Below are positions 9,182 to 18,172 of a DNA stretch of 44,416 bases, piece after piece. Below the pieces are notes generated by a model, which worked only from the letters and a program-made list of their open reading frames with translations, was not told the DNA's origin and did not search any database. This DNA is from an uncultured Pelagibacteraceae bacterium (lineage in GTDB: Bacteria > Pseudomonadota > Alphaproteobacteria > Pelagibacterales > Pelagibacteraceae): positions 1 through 44,416 of the forward strand of contig CACBTF010000004.1 in assembly GCA_902542165.1 (NCBI GenBank), written 5' to 3'. The translations under genes and the position numbers were made by a program. Positions within the stretch are counted from its first letter, which is position 1. Each line of letters starts with the position of its first letter.

Positions 9182-10199
9182 TATCCTCCCATAGTTTATT
9201 CCAATCTATATTTGGAGATAAACCAAATATAGAATTTACATTAGTGCAGTGAATTGCAAGAGTAGGAAGAGGCGAGATACACAATTCTTTTTCATATATT
9301 TTGTGCAAAGGGGTTTCAAAAGGAGAGTGCTCAATTTCACTCATCAATTTTAAATCTTGCCAATATTTGTTGATTAATGATTTACTAGTAAGAAAAGTTA
9401 AAAGAGATTCACCCACTGATCTCCAATGATATTTATTTCCTAAAAAAATATTTGAAGTATCAAACTTTTTATATAAATAAGGATAGTCAATTGGACATAT
9501 GAACAAATCTTTATTTTGTTCTGAAGAAATCTTTTCGTAGGTTGAAACTATTTCAAACAAACTTTCTTTTTTATGAATGTAATCGTCCTCCACAAAGTAA
9601 ATCAAGTCTTCACATTTTTCCTTAGCAATTAGCAAAGATCTATGAATACTTGCCATGGTGGCCTTCATATTTTCCTCAATTACGGGGTTACCTTTGCTCA
9701 ACGTTTTAATTTGACTGTGCTCATCGGGTTTTAAGTCTATAATTTCAAAATTAATTTTAGAATTACTTAGTATATTTCTAATTTTCTTTAAGTCTTCTTG
9801 TTTAGAGTTATAATCAATTATATAAATTTTCGTTTTAATTTTTTTTAATAAATCTTGATTATAATTAAGACTTTTAGTTATTGAATTGATCGATCTAAAA
9901 GTGTACTCAGATTTTTCTTGTTCAAATACTCTATTTTTACTTTGAGTTACCAAGTTTACTGAGGTACAGGTTTTAATAATAATATCTAAAGATTTTACTG
10001 GTCTAGAAATTTTCGTTTCTCCAAGAGGAACATTAATAATTTTTTTTCCTAAACTAGCAAGATTTGAATTAGCAAACCTTTCGGAAACTGGTAAATATAA
10101 ATTTGATTGATCAACAATCTCAAAACCAGCAATTCTACAAAGTTTTACAAATATTTTTTTTAAAAAATTAGGTTTTTTTACATTCTCAATTTTTTTCAT
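9171..10199 (-). CDS. Glycosyltransferase-like protein, family unclear
   Basis: Alternating beta/alpha pattern with FVEDDYIHKKESLFEIV (DDY near an acidic cluster), suggestive of a GT-A fold; weak. Confidence 0.4.
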   Translation of the reverse strand: MKKIENVKKPNFLKKIFVKLCRIAGFEIVDQSNLYLPVSERFANSNLASLGKKIINVPLGETKISRPVKSLDIIIKTCTSVNLVTQSKNRVFEQEKSEYTFRSINSITKSLNYNQDLLKKIKTKIYIIDYNSKQEDLKKIRNILSNSKINFEIIDLKPDEHSQIKTLSKGNPVIEENMKATMASIHRSLLIAKEKCEDLIYFVEDDYIHKKESLFEIVSTYEKISSEQNKDLFICPIDYPYLYKKFDTSNIFLGNKYHWRSVGESLLTFLTSKSLINKYWQDLKLMSEIEHSPFETPLHKIYEKELCISPLPTLAIHCTNVNSIFGLSPNIDWNKLWEDNEV

Positions 10200-10237
10200 T
10201 GTATAAAATTATATATATTAGTTTATAATGTAGTGCT

Positions 10238-10636
10238 ATGAACATTAAATCTTCTCAAACTTTAGTTGCAGAAGCTCAAAAAAACATTGAAACCTTAAGC
10301 TCAAATGAAGTGAAAGAGCTATATGATAAGAGAGAAATTACTTTAATTGATGTGAGGGATATAAGAGAGCTTTGGAAAGAGGGCACTATCGAAAATTCAA
10401 AACATATCCCAAGAGGAATGTTAGAATTTTGGCTTGATCCTGAAAGTTCTTATTTTAAAAGCAATAAAATTAAAAATATAAACAAAATGGTATTATTTTG
10501 TGCTTTGGGCTGGAGATCAGCACTGGCAACAAAATCTTTAGTGGATATGGGATTTAAAAATGTAGCTCATGTTGACGGAGGGTTCGACGCTTTAAAGAAA
10601 AGTGGTTTTAAAATTGTTACTAAAGAAAAAAAATAA
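10238..10636 (+). CDS. Rhodanese-domain protein
   Basis: ITLIDVRDIRELWKEGTIENSKHIPRG...MVLFCALGWRSALATKSLVDMGFKNVAHVDGGFDALK; active-site Cys in CALGWRS. Confidence 0.85.
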   Translation: MNIKSSQTLVAEAQKNIETLSSNEVKELYDKREITLIDVRDIRELWKEGTIENSKHIPRGMLEFWLDPESSYFKSNKIKNINKMVLFCALGWRSALATKSLVDMGFKNVAHVDGGFDALKKSGFKIVTKEKK

Positions 10637-10637
10637 T

Positions 10638-11225
10638 TTACTTACCAGCCTCATTTAACGCAAATTCTATTCGATCTTGACCCCAAAAAATTTTATTATT
10701 CACAACATATGTAGGTGCTCCAAAAATACCTTTTTGATACGCTTCATTAGTTTTTTTTCTAAGCGTATCTTTAATTAAAGAGGAAGTTGATCTCAAGGTA
10801 AAAGTTTTTGGATTTACACTTAAGTTTTTTAATACTTTTTCAATTATAATTTCATCATTCATATTAAGACCATCCTGCCAAATTGTATTGAATATGTTGT
10901 CTATATAAAAATTCTTGATATTATCTTCCTCAGCTACCAAAACTCCTCTCATCAAATTTAAGCTTTTTATCGGAAAATATGAATTAAATTTAAATTTAAT
11001 ATTTTTCCTTTCGGCTATTAACTTACAATCTCTAATCATATGTTTAGCTTTTGCAGGTATGAAAGCTGGAGCTTTAATTCCATGTAAGTTGTGTAGTCCA
11101 CCTAGAAGAACGGGATTATACCTAATCTTAATATTTTCTTTATTTTCAATTTTTCTAATTTCTTTGTGAGCAAGAAATGAATAAGGACTTACAAAATCGA
11201 AATAAAAATCAAAAGGCTTAATCAT
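10638..11225 (-). CDS. 2-hydroxychromene-2-carboxylate isomerase / DsbA-like oxidoreductase
   Basis: IKPFDFYFDFVSPYSFLAHKEI...GIFGAPTYVVNNKIFWGQDRIEF; the track's extra N-terminal residues overlap the neighbouring gene, so the start is placed at MIKPFDF. Confidence 0.85.
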   Translation of the reverse strand: MIKPFDFYFDFVSPYSFLAHKEIRKIENKENIKIRYNPVLLGGLHNLHGIKAPAFIPAKAKHMIRDCKLIAERKNIKFKFNSYFPIKSLNLMRGVLVAEEDNIKNFYIDNIFNTIWQDGLNMNDEIIIEKVLKNLSVNPKTFTLRSTSSLIKDTLRKKTNEAYQKGIFGAPTYVVNNKIFWGQDRIEFALNEAGK

Positions 11226-11688
11226 TAAAGCTAATTTTTTTAGCAAAGAAAATTCTGATAAACCAATAGAAAACCAAACCAATTGGGCCAGAAAAATAAG
11301 TTAGTATTAATGAAGGAATAGTAATAATTTTTGGAATAAAATATTTTTTACTATCTCTTACAATCCAAGCACCAGCAAACAGACTTATAGATAAAAAATG
11401 AAGCCAAAAAATAAGTAAAAAACCTTCATCTGAGAACATGGAGTATAAACCATCTAATCCATTATATAATTCAAAACCTCCAAAAATATTACCATCTAAA
11501 AAAATCAAGTAAGACATATATACATAACCAGTCGCCAATAGAAGCGGAGCGATTATTGATTGTACAAAAAAGTTTGTTACTTGATAGTGAGGAAAAAATA
11601 TCAACAAAAGCCAAAAAGGAACTACACCCCAATTAGCGGCTAAGTAAATATTTTCATAAGTTAATAAAGACAATAAATTATTTATCAT
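11218..11688 (-). CDS. ABA4-like (DUF4281) membrane protein
   Basis: NWGVVPFWLLLIFFPHYQVTNFFVQSIIAPLLLATGYVYMSYL; HFLSISLFAGAWIVRDSKKY. Confidence 0.7.
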   Translation of the reverse strand: MINNLLSLLTYENIYLAANWGVVPFWLLLIFFPHYQVTNFFVQSIIAPLLLATGYVYMSYLIFLDGNIFGGFELYNGLDGLYSMFSDEGFLLIFWLHFLSISLFAGAWIVRDSKKYFIPKIITIPSLILTYFSGPIGLVFYWFIRIFFAKKISFND

Positions 11689-11714
11689 TAAAAATAATAT
11701 AGTATATTAACTAA

Positions 11715-12275
11715 ATGAATCCCACAGTTAATAAAAGTGATTTTGAAGATTTGACTACTAATCTAAGAGACTTAGCATATTCATATTTAGAAAAATATAA
11801 TCCCTCTAAACAACAATTAAAAGTATATCTATTAAAAAAATACCTTACTAAAATAAAAGGAACTCAATCAAAAAAAGATGTTACAGCAATCATTGATGAG
11901 ATAGTACTTAATCTTGAAAATAATAAAATTTTAAATGATGAAATGTACTCTGACTCAAAAGCAAGGATGTTTTTAAAAAGGGGATACTCCTTAAATAAAA
12001 TAAATCAATCTTTAAGAAATAAGGGTATAGATAATAAATATATAAAGCAGAGCATAGAGAAAATTAAAGAAGACGAAATAGAGCCAGATTTTGTTTCAGC
12101 TTTAAAATTATGTAAAAGAAGAAGAATTGGCCCTTTAAGGCCAGAAGATAACCGTGAATTATTCTATAAAAAAGATATGGGCATTTTAGCCAGAGGTGGA
12201 TTTAGTTTTGAATTATCAAAAAGAGTTTTAGATTTAGAAAAAAAAGAATTCAATAAATTAATCAAGATTATCTGA
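11715..12275 (+). CDS. recX: RecX-family regulatory protein
   Basis: AYSYLEKYNPSKQQLKVYLLKKYL; AIIDEIVLNLENNKILNDEMYSDSKARMFLKRGYSLNKINQSLRNKGI; RRRIGPLRPEDN. Confidence 0.75.
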   Translation: MNPTVNKSDFEDLTTNLRDLAYSYLEKYNPSKQQLKVYLLKKYLTKIKGTQSKKDVTAIIDEIVLNLENNKILNDEMYSDSKARMFLKRGYSLNKINQSLRNKGIDNKYIKQSIEKIKEDEIEPDFVSALKLCKRRRIGPLRPEDNRELFYKKDMGILARGGFSFELSKRVLDLEKKEFNKLIKII

Positions 12276-12401
12276 ATTTCTTTTTTTTTCTTCCTCTACT
12301 AGAATATCTAGTTTTCTTTTGAGAGCGTTCCTCACTAAAATGAAAAACAAAACGCCAAAAAAAGTCACAGATAAAACAATTATAGTTACAGTTTTAATCA
12401 T
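12258..12401 (-). CDS. Single-TM 47-aa microprotein overlapping cysQ and recX 3' ends
   Basis: Translated here: MIKTVTIIVLSVTFFGVLFFILVRNALKRKLDILVEEEKKRNSDNLD*; ATG overlaps the cysQ stop (ATGATTAA). Confidence 0.55.
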   Translation of the reverse strand: MIKTVTIIVLSVTFFGVLFFILVRNALKRKLDILVEEEKKRNSDNLD

Positions 12402-13173
12402 CTAAATTTTCCGATCTTTTAATCAGCAAACTTGGATTTTTATAATCTTCTTTGCCGTATAAAAATGGTTTTTCATCAAGTGTTTTAATTATTGCACCAG
12501 CATTTTGCGCTACCGCATGGCCAGCAGCATAATCCCATTCATTAGCTCTTTCCCTAGCTGCATAAATATCATATTCACCTGTGGCAATCACACAAAATTT
12601 ATAAGAACTTGCCATCTTAACTATTGAATTCACTTTATATTCTTTTAATTTATTTAATATTATATCCGAAGGTTTTATCACACTCGATAAAGCAACAATC
12701 TGACCTCTAGGTTGCTGTTTGGCACAATTTATCTTTTTTGTTTTTCCCGCCTCAATTAAATAACTTTCTCCAGGTCCATAAGAGTAAAACAATCTATTTT
12801 TTTTTGGTACTCCAACAAGACCAAGTATAGGCACAGTGTTAATAACTAAAGCTGCATTCAAAGTATATTCATCTTTACCAGCAATATATTCTTTTGTTCC
12901 ATCAATAGGATCTATCAACCAAAAAATTTTAGCTGTATTCTTTACCTTAAAATCAACAGTTTCCTCAGAAACGATTGGGAGAGTGGGAGTAATACTTTTA
13001 ATCTTATTAGTAATTAATTCATTTACTTTTAGATCTCCATTACTTACAGGAGATTTGTCCTCCTTAATTTCAATTTTTAAACCTTTTTTATAAAGATCTA
13101 TAGAGGTTTTTCCAGCCTCGTTGAAAGTATTAATTAAACTCTCACAAATAATTTTTAATTCACTCGTTTTCAT
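12394..13173 (-). CDS. cysQ: 3'(2'),5'-bisphosphate nucleotidase / inositol monophosphatase family
   Basis: SEE motif (LPIVSEETVDFK), WLIDPIDGTKEYIAG, EWDYAAGHAVAQNAGA. Confidence 0.9.
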   Translation of the reverse strand: MKTSELKIICESLINTFNEAGKTSIDLYKKGLKIEIKEDKSPVSNGDLKVNELITNKIKSITPTLPIVSEETVDFKVKNTAKIFWLIDPIDGTKEYIAGKDEYTLNAALVINTVPILGLVGVPKKNRLFYSYGPGESYLIEAGKTKKINCAKQQPRGQIVALSSVIKPSDIILNKLKEYKVNSIVKMASSYKFCVIATGEYDIYAARERANEWDYAAGHAVAQNAGAIIKTLDEKPFLYGKEDYKNPSLLIKRSENLDD

Positions 13174-13342
13174 TGTTTACTTTCTCAAGATTCACGTTCT
13201 CAACGTTTATCACTCTTTTACCGCAATTCTCAAAGTTAACGGTTACCTTATTACCAATTATTGATTGGACTTGACCTATGCCCCAATCTTTATTTGAGGG
13301 ATTTTTAACTAAATCCCCTGGTTCATAATCAATTAGCATCAT
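13160..13342 (-). CDS. DUF3553 family small protein
   Basis: [39 protein letters not shown]. Confidence 0.8.
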   Translation of the reverse strand: MMLIDYEPGDLVKNPSNKDWGIGQVQSIIGNKVTVNFENCGKRVINVENVNLEKVNNENE

Positions 13343-13378
13343 GGAAAATTACTCTTTTTTCGATTATACACTTTAATA

Positions 13379-14518
13379 ATGAATTCACTAGGAATTAATA
13401 AACCAAAAAAAGATACCAAAGTAGTCGTCGCAATGTCCGGTGGCGTTGACTCATCTGTTGTAGCAGCACTTATGAAGCAAGAAGGTTATGATGTCACTGG
13501 CATAACGTTAAAATTATATGATGATACCAAGCAATCGAAAGAAGGCAGACAATGTTGTGCAGGCCAAGATATTTTAGATGCAAAAAGGGTTTCAGAAAAT
13601 ATTAATATTGATCATAAAATTTTGTTTTATCAAAAAAAATTTAAAACCGAAGTGATAGACTCATTTATAGACAGTTATACTTTAGGTGAAACACCTATTC
13701 CATGTGTACAATGTAATCAAACTGTCAAATTTAGAGACTTATTTAAATATGCTAAAGAATTAAAAGCCGATGCACTTATAACTGGTCATTATGTATCCAG
13801 AGTTCAAACTAATGGCCATGCAAATATGTACAGAGCTAAAGATCAAAATAGAGATCAAAGTTATTTTTTATTTAGCACAACCCAAGAGCAATTAGATTAC
13901 TTAAGATTTCCTTTAGGTGAAATAGATAAGTCAGAAACTAGAGCTATTGCTGAAAAATTGAATTTAAATGTTGCAACAAAACCTGATAGCCAAGATATTT
14001 GTTTTGTTCCTAATGGAGATTATGCATCAGTAATAAAAAAATTTAGACCAGAGTCTTTTAAGTCAGGTAAAATTCTTGATCTTGAGGGTAACCAATTAGG
14101 TGAACATGACGGAATAATTAATTATACAATAGGACAAAGAAAGGGGATTAAGATAGCAAGCAATAATCCACTATATGTTATCAATATTGATGCAGGTAAT
14201 AATACTATTATTGTTGGGAACAAAGAATGTCTTGAAGTAAAAAAAATTTCACTAAAAGATTTGAATATCCTTGGATCAAAAGAGGAATTTATAAAACCAA
14301 TAAATATAAAAGTCAGATCAACAGGTAAACTTTTAAAAGCTAAAATTAATATTTCAGGAACTTTAGCTGATGTAGAAATTTTAGAAAAGGAAACTGGAAT
14401 TTCTCCAGGTCAAGCCTGTGTATTTTATTCTAAAGATAATGTTGGGGATAAAGTATTAGGCGGTGGGTGGATACACAAGACTTTCAATAATAATTTATCC
14501 ACTAAGTTAACATCTTAA
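13379..14518 (+). CDS. mnmA: tRNA-specific 2-thiouridylase MnmA
   Basis: [65 protein letters not shown]. Confidence 0.95.
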   Translation: MNSLGINKPKKDTKVVVAMSGGVDSSVVAALMKQEGYDVTGITLKLYDDTKQSKEGRQCCAGQDILDAKRVSENINIDHKILFYQKKFKTEVIDSFIDSYTLGETPIPCVQCNQTVKFRDLFKYAKELKADALITGHYVSRVQTNGHANMYRAKDQNRDQSYFLFSTTQEQLDYLRFPLGEIDKSETRAIAEKLNLNVATKPDSQDICFVPNGDYASVIKKFRPESFKSGKILDLEGNQLGEHDGIINYTIGQRKGIKIASNNPLYVINIDAGNNTIIVGNKECLEVKKISLKDLNILGSKEEFIKPINIKVRSTGKLLKAKINISGTLADVEILEKETGISPGQACVFYSKDNVGDKVLGGGWIHKTFNNNLSTKLTS

Positions 14519-14569
14519 TTCACTACACGTTAAAAGTGATAACAATTTTTTTTAAGTATGATTTAATCA

Positions 14570-14760
14570 ACTTAATTAAGAGGCAACTCTTAACTGACCA
14601 TTTAAGGAAAAACCGAGAGGTTCAAGCTTAAAGGGCAGAAAGGTGAACCTAGTAGCGCTAGAATAGTTCATCGGGATGGCTTGGCGGTAGCGCCTAAAAC
14701 GACGAGCCAAAACTACTAAATTTCTGGGCGAAAGCCTAGAAATTTATGTGGTTCTTTTCC
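14570..14760 (+). ncRNA. Candidate structured RNA of unknown class downstream of mnmA
   Basis: TTAAGAG-GCAA-CTCTTAA hairpin (14576-14593); AGGTTCA/TGAACCT (14618-14624/14644-14650); AGTAG/CTACT (14651-14655/14713-14717); TGGCT/AGCCA (14677-14681/14705-14709); AAATTTCTGGGC-GAAA-GCCTAGAAATTT (14718-14745); closing stem GGAAAAACC/GGTTCTTTTCC (14606-14614/14750-14760); TATGAT at 14557-14562. Confidence 0.7.
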
Positions 14761-15448
14761 AAAAAAATCTAGATAATAAATAGAATAAAATTACTCCAAC
14801 AAAATAGTTCCACTCTAATGCGTGTTTAAAATGAGTATTACCTTTACTGACTAATAAAGGAAGACTTAAAATTGCGACAGTAACTAAGATTGAAACTAAG
14901 ATTATTTTTAAAACTAAAACTTTATTATTAATGAATTCTAACAGTTTTATTTTTAATTTATAAAGATGAAAAACTAAAATCCCTTGAGCGATTATCTCAA
15001 AAATAATAAAAAATAATAAAACAACTCTTCTAAATAATTTATAAATTTGAATGTCAAATTTAATACCTAAAAAAATTGAGTGAATAGCTAAAAATACTGC
15101 AGATAAAATTCCAAAAGTTTTAAATCTATAATTTATTTTCGAGTTGTTTAATTTATTCACCAAATCATTATTACTTCTCCAATAATAATAAAGTAAAACT
15201 GAAGTCAAAATCATAGCCGGCTTAAAAATTATAAATTGAGGAAAGGTTCTTGATGCTCGACTTATAGATAAACTTCCATCAAAATAAGGTAAAGGGAAAC
15301 CATAAGATCTACCAATCGGATCAACCTCTAGAAAAGTATTCTCAAAAAGATGATGATATGTAGCAATAAAGAGACAAAGGTTAATGGATACAAAAGGAAT
15401 AATAAATACCCACAAACTCAATTTTCTAATTTGAGTTATTTCATTCAT
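14744..15448 (-). CDS. Multi-pass membrane protein, possibly Frag1/DRAM-like
   Basis: About six hydrophobic segments; family assignment only a guess from layout. Confidence 0.5.
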   Translation of the reverse strand: MNEITQIRKLSLWVFIIPFVSINLCLFIATYHHLFENTFLEVDPIGRSYGFPLPYFDGSLSISRASRTFPQFIIFKPAMILTSVLLYYYWRSNNDLVNKLNNSKINYRFKTFGILSAVFLAIHSIFLGIKFDIQIYKLFRRVVLLFFIIFEIIAQGILVFHLYKLKIKLLEFINNKVLVLKIILVSILVTVAILSLPLLVSKGNTHFKHALEWNYFVGVILFYLLSRFFWKRTT

Positions 15449-15461
15449 AAAATTTTAAAGA

Positions 15462-15545
15462 TTATTTTTTCTTATTTCTTTTTCTTGCTCGTCTTTTTTT
15501 TGATCCAATTTTTCTTCTACCACGGTGCTTTTTAGGATAACCCAT
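15462..15545 (-). CDS. 27-aa highly basic microprotein
   Basis: MGYPKKHRGRRKIGSKKRRARKRNKKK* preceded by AGGAGG (plus-strand cctcct 15553-15558) with 7-nt spacing. Confidence 0.75.
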   Translation of the reverse strand: MGYPKKHRGRRKIGSKKRRARKRNKKK

Positions 15546-15612
15546 ATTTTTGCCTCCTTTTATATATGTCTTAATTAGACAATTAATATATAAATATCAA
15601 TTATAATTATTT

Positions 15613-16809
15613 ATGAAAAAGTCTATAAACACATTTCTAAAACATCCAACAAAAGATAGCTCAAATAGATCCGCAAATCCCCCTGTAACTCGGGCATCTA
15701 CTATTTTATTTAACTCAATGCAGGAAATGTATCAACATGAACTCAAAATTAAGAAACACAAGAAAGTATCTCATTATACATACGGGAGATATGGTAGCAC
15801 GACTACAATTGAACTTGAAAATATTTTAAAAGAATTAGAGCAGGCCTATCATGTATTCCTAACTGGCACAGGATTTGGCGGTATAGCTTTGGCATTAATG
15901 TCTCTCTGCAGGCCAGGAGATGAAATTTTGGTTTCAGATAATGTTTATGGTCCAACAAAAGAAATATCACAAGAACTTATGAAAGAATTTAAAGTTGATG
16001 CTAAATTTTATAACCCCGATTCTTTTTATGATTTAAAAAGAAAAATATCAAATAAAACGAAAATGATCCTAGTCGAAAATCCAGGGAGTAATACTTTTGA
16101 ATTTCAAGACTTATCTAAAATTATCAAGTTAGCTAAAAGAAAAAAAATTTTCACTTTACTTGATAATACTTGGGGGACACCACTATACCTTAAACCATTG
16201 AAGTTAGGATTTGATATGTCTTTTTGCTCTGCTACAAAATATTTTTCTGGTCACTCCGATGCTATGGGCGGCTCTTTAGCTGTAAGCCAAAAAGTTTTTA
16301 AAAAAATAATGTTCTTTTACAAATTATCAGGATATCGAATGTCAGCTGATGAAGCTTACTTAATAATAAGGGGTTTAAGAACTTTAGATACCAGATTAAG
16401 ACAACATTATGAAAATACAAAAACAGTAATTAAATTTTTAAAAAAACAAAAAAAAATTAAAGAAATTCTATACCCACACAATCCTCAAAGTAAAAATTAT
16501 AAACTTTGGAAAAAATATTATTCTGGAGCAACAGGGCTGTTTTCTATTGTCGTCAAAAGTAGAAAAAAATCATCGGTAATTGCCTTTGTAAATTCTCTTA
16601 AATTATTTGGAATAGGTTATAGCTGGGGTGGTTTTGAAAGTCTTGCTATTCTTCAAGAGATAAAAAGTTCAAAAAAAGATGAATACTTAAAAGGACGTCA
16701 ATTTTATCGATTTAAAAAAGATGAGCATATTGTAAGACTTCATATTGGTTTAGAAGATACAAAAGATTTGATTAACGATTTAAAACAAGGGTTAAAGAAA
16801 ATTAGATGA
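15613..16809 (+). CDS. metC: Cys/Met metabolism PLP enzyme (cystathionine beta-lyase-like)
   Basis: RYGSTTTIELENILKELEQAYHVFLTGTGFGGIALALMSLCRPGDEILVSDNVYGPT; CSATKYFSGHSDAMGG. Confidence 0.88.
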   Translation: MKKSINTFLKHPTKDSSNRSANPPVTRASTILFNSMQEMYQHELKIKKHKKVSHYTYGRYGSTTTIELENILKELEQAYHVFLTGTGFGGIALALMSLCRPGDEILVSDNVYGPTKEISQELMKEFKVDAKFYNPDSFYDLKRKISNKTKMILVENPGSNTFEFQDLSKIIKLAKRKKIFTLLDNTWGTPLYLKPLKLGFDMSFCSATKYFSGHSDAMGGSLAVSQKVFKKIMFFYKLSGYRMSADEAYLIIRGLRTLDTRLRQHYENTKTVIKFLKKQKKIKEILYPHNPQSKNYKLWKKYYSGATGLFSIVVKSRKKSSVIAFVNSLKLFGIGYSWGGFESLAILQEIKSSKKDEYLKGRQFYRFKKDEHIVRLHIGLEDTKDLINDLKQGLKKIR

Positions 16810-18032
16810 TAAAAAATTTTTTTCCTAATAAAACTGCTTTGTATGCCTTAGTAGCTGCATGTTTTGTTGTTTGCACTACAATGGGAGTAAGACAAACATT
16901 TGGACTTTACTCAAGTGAATTTGAGTCATCAGCTGGAACGTCAAATACTGAATTTGGATTAGCGATCGCCATTCACGCAATATTTTGGGGAATTTTTACT
17001 CCAGTTTTTGGCAGGATTTCAGATAGATTAGGCGGATATGTAGTAATAGTTCCAGCTTTAATTTTTTATTCAGTCGCAATGATGCTTATGGGCAACAATT
17101 ATGTTTCAGGCATGTGGCTACAAATCAATCTTGGATTATTTGTTGGTTTAGGTTTAGCTGGAGCAGCTGGAACCATCTTAACTCCAATGATCTCAAAACA
17201 TTTTCCAAATGAAAATAGAAGTAAAGCTGCGGGTCTTGTAACCGCATGCGGAGGTTTAGGTATGTTTATTTTTCCAATATTATCTAGTTTGTTTAAAAAT
17301 ATTTCTACATGGCAGATATCTTTTATAATATTTTCTATAATTTTATTTTTGATGTGTATACCTGGTCTTTTTGTAAAATTACCTCAAAATAAAACCGCTG
17401 CAATTAATTCTAACATAGACAATCGAAGCTTAAGTGAAGTCTTAAAAGAGTCATTTGCACATAAAGGTTTTAGATTATTAATCCTTGGATTTTTTGTGTG
17501 TGGATTTCAAATTACTTTAATAGCAACTCATGTCCCGAGATATGTTCAAGACAAAGGTTTAGCAGACTGGACAGGAATGGCGATTTTAGCTTTGATAGGT
17601 TTTTTTAACATTATAGGAACACTTGTGATGGGCTATTTAGGTGATAAATACAGCAAAAAAATACTTTTGAGTGGATTATATTTTTTAAGAGGAATAACTT
17701 TAATTTTATTTATTTTCTTACCAGCCTCAAATTTATCTGCAGTTTTATTTGGAACTTCTTTTGGATTGTTATGGCTTGCAACTGTTCCCGCAACAAATGG
17801 AATAGTTGCACAAATTTTTGGAACAAAAAATTTATCACTCCTCTTTGGAATAGTATTTTTGAACCATCAATTTGGATCATTTTTGGGCGCATATTTAGGT
17901 GGTTACTTCTATGATCAGTTCGGAAGTTTTGATTATGCTTGGTACCTAGCAATAGTCCTATCTTTTATCGCAACAGCTTTACATTTACCAATTGATGAAA
18001 GACCGATAGCAGCTGTGGATAAAGCTATCTGA
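16806..18032 (+). CDS. Major facilitator superfamily transporter
   Basis: TMGVRQTFGLYSSEFE...FGRISDRLGGYVV; 12-TM-like pattern. Confidence 0.88.
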   Translation: MIKNFFPNKTALYALVAACFVVCTTMGVRQTFGLYSSEFESSAGTSNTEFGLAIAIHAIFWGIFTPVFGRISDRLGGYVVIVPALIFYSVAMMLMGNNYVSGMWLQINLGLFVGLGLAGAAGTILTPMISKHFPNENRSKAAGLVTACGGLGMFIFPILSSLFKNISTWQISFIIFSIILFLMCIPGLFVKLPQNKTAAINSNIDNRSLSEVLKESFAHKGFRLLILGFFVCGFQITLIATHVPRYVQDKGLADWTGMAILALIGFFNIIGTLVMGYLGDKYSKKILLSGLYFLRGITLILFIFLPASNLSAVLFGTSFGLLWLATVPATNGIVAQIFGTKNLSLLFGIVFLNHQFGSFLGAYLGGYFYDQFGSFDYAWYLAIVLSFIATALHLPIDERPIAAVDKAI

Positions 18033-18050
18033 GGTTGTATTTTGAGTCTT

Positions 18051-18083
18051 AAAGTGAATCAAAAGTGAATCAAAACGTGAACA
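18051..18083. repeat. Three tandem 11-bp repeats in the promoter region of the CADD/TenA-like gene
   Basis: AAAGTGAATCA AAAGTGAATCA AAACGTGAACA read directly. Confidence 0.8.
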
Positions 18084-18172
18084 TTTAAAACACTCAACTA
18101 AAAAGTGTGGATAATTTTAAACTTAAATAATCTATAATTTAATAGAATCTTTAATTTAACAAAAGGAGCAAA

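Noticed and set aside
14570-14760. RNase P, SRP RNA or tmRNA as identity of the structured RNA
   Set aside because: Conserved motifs I know (GGAAAGUCCGGGC, GGAAGCAGC, tRNA-like end with TTCGA/CCA) were not found; 6S cannot be excluded without a covariance search
15350-15535. 61-aa plus-strand Phe-rich ORF
   Set aside because: Antisense to the 27-aa basic gene and the 5' end of the membrane gene; low complexity from A/T runs
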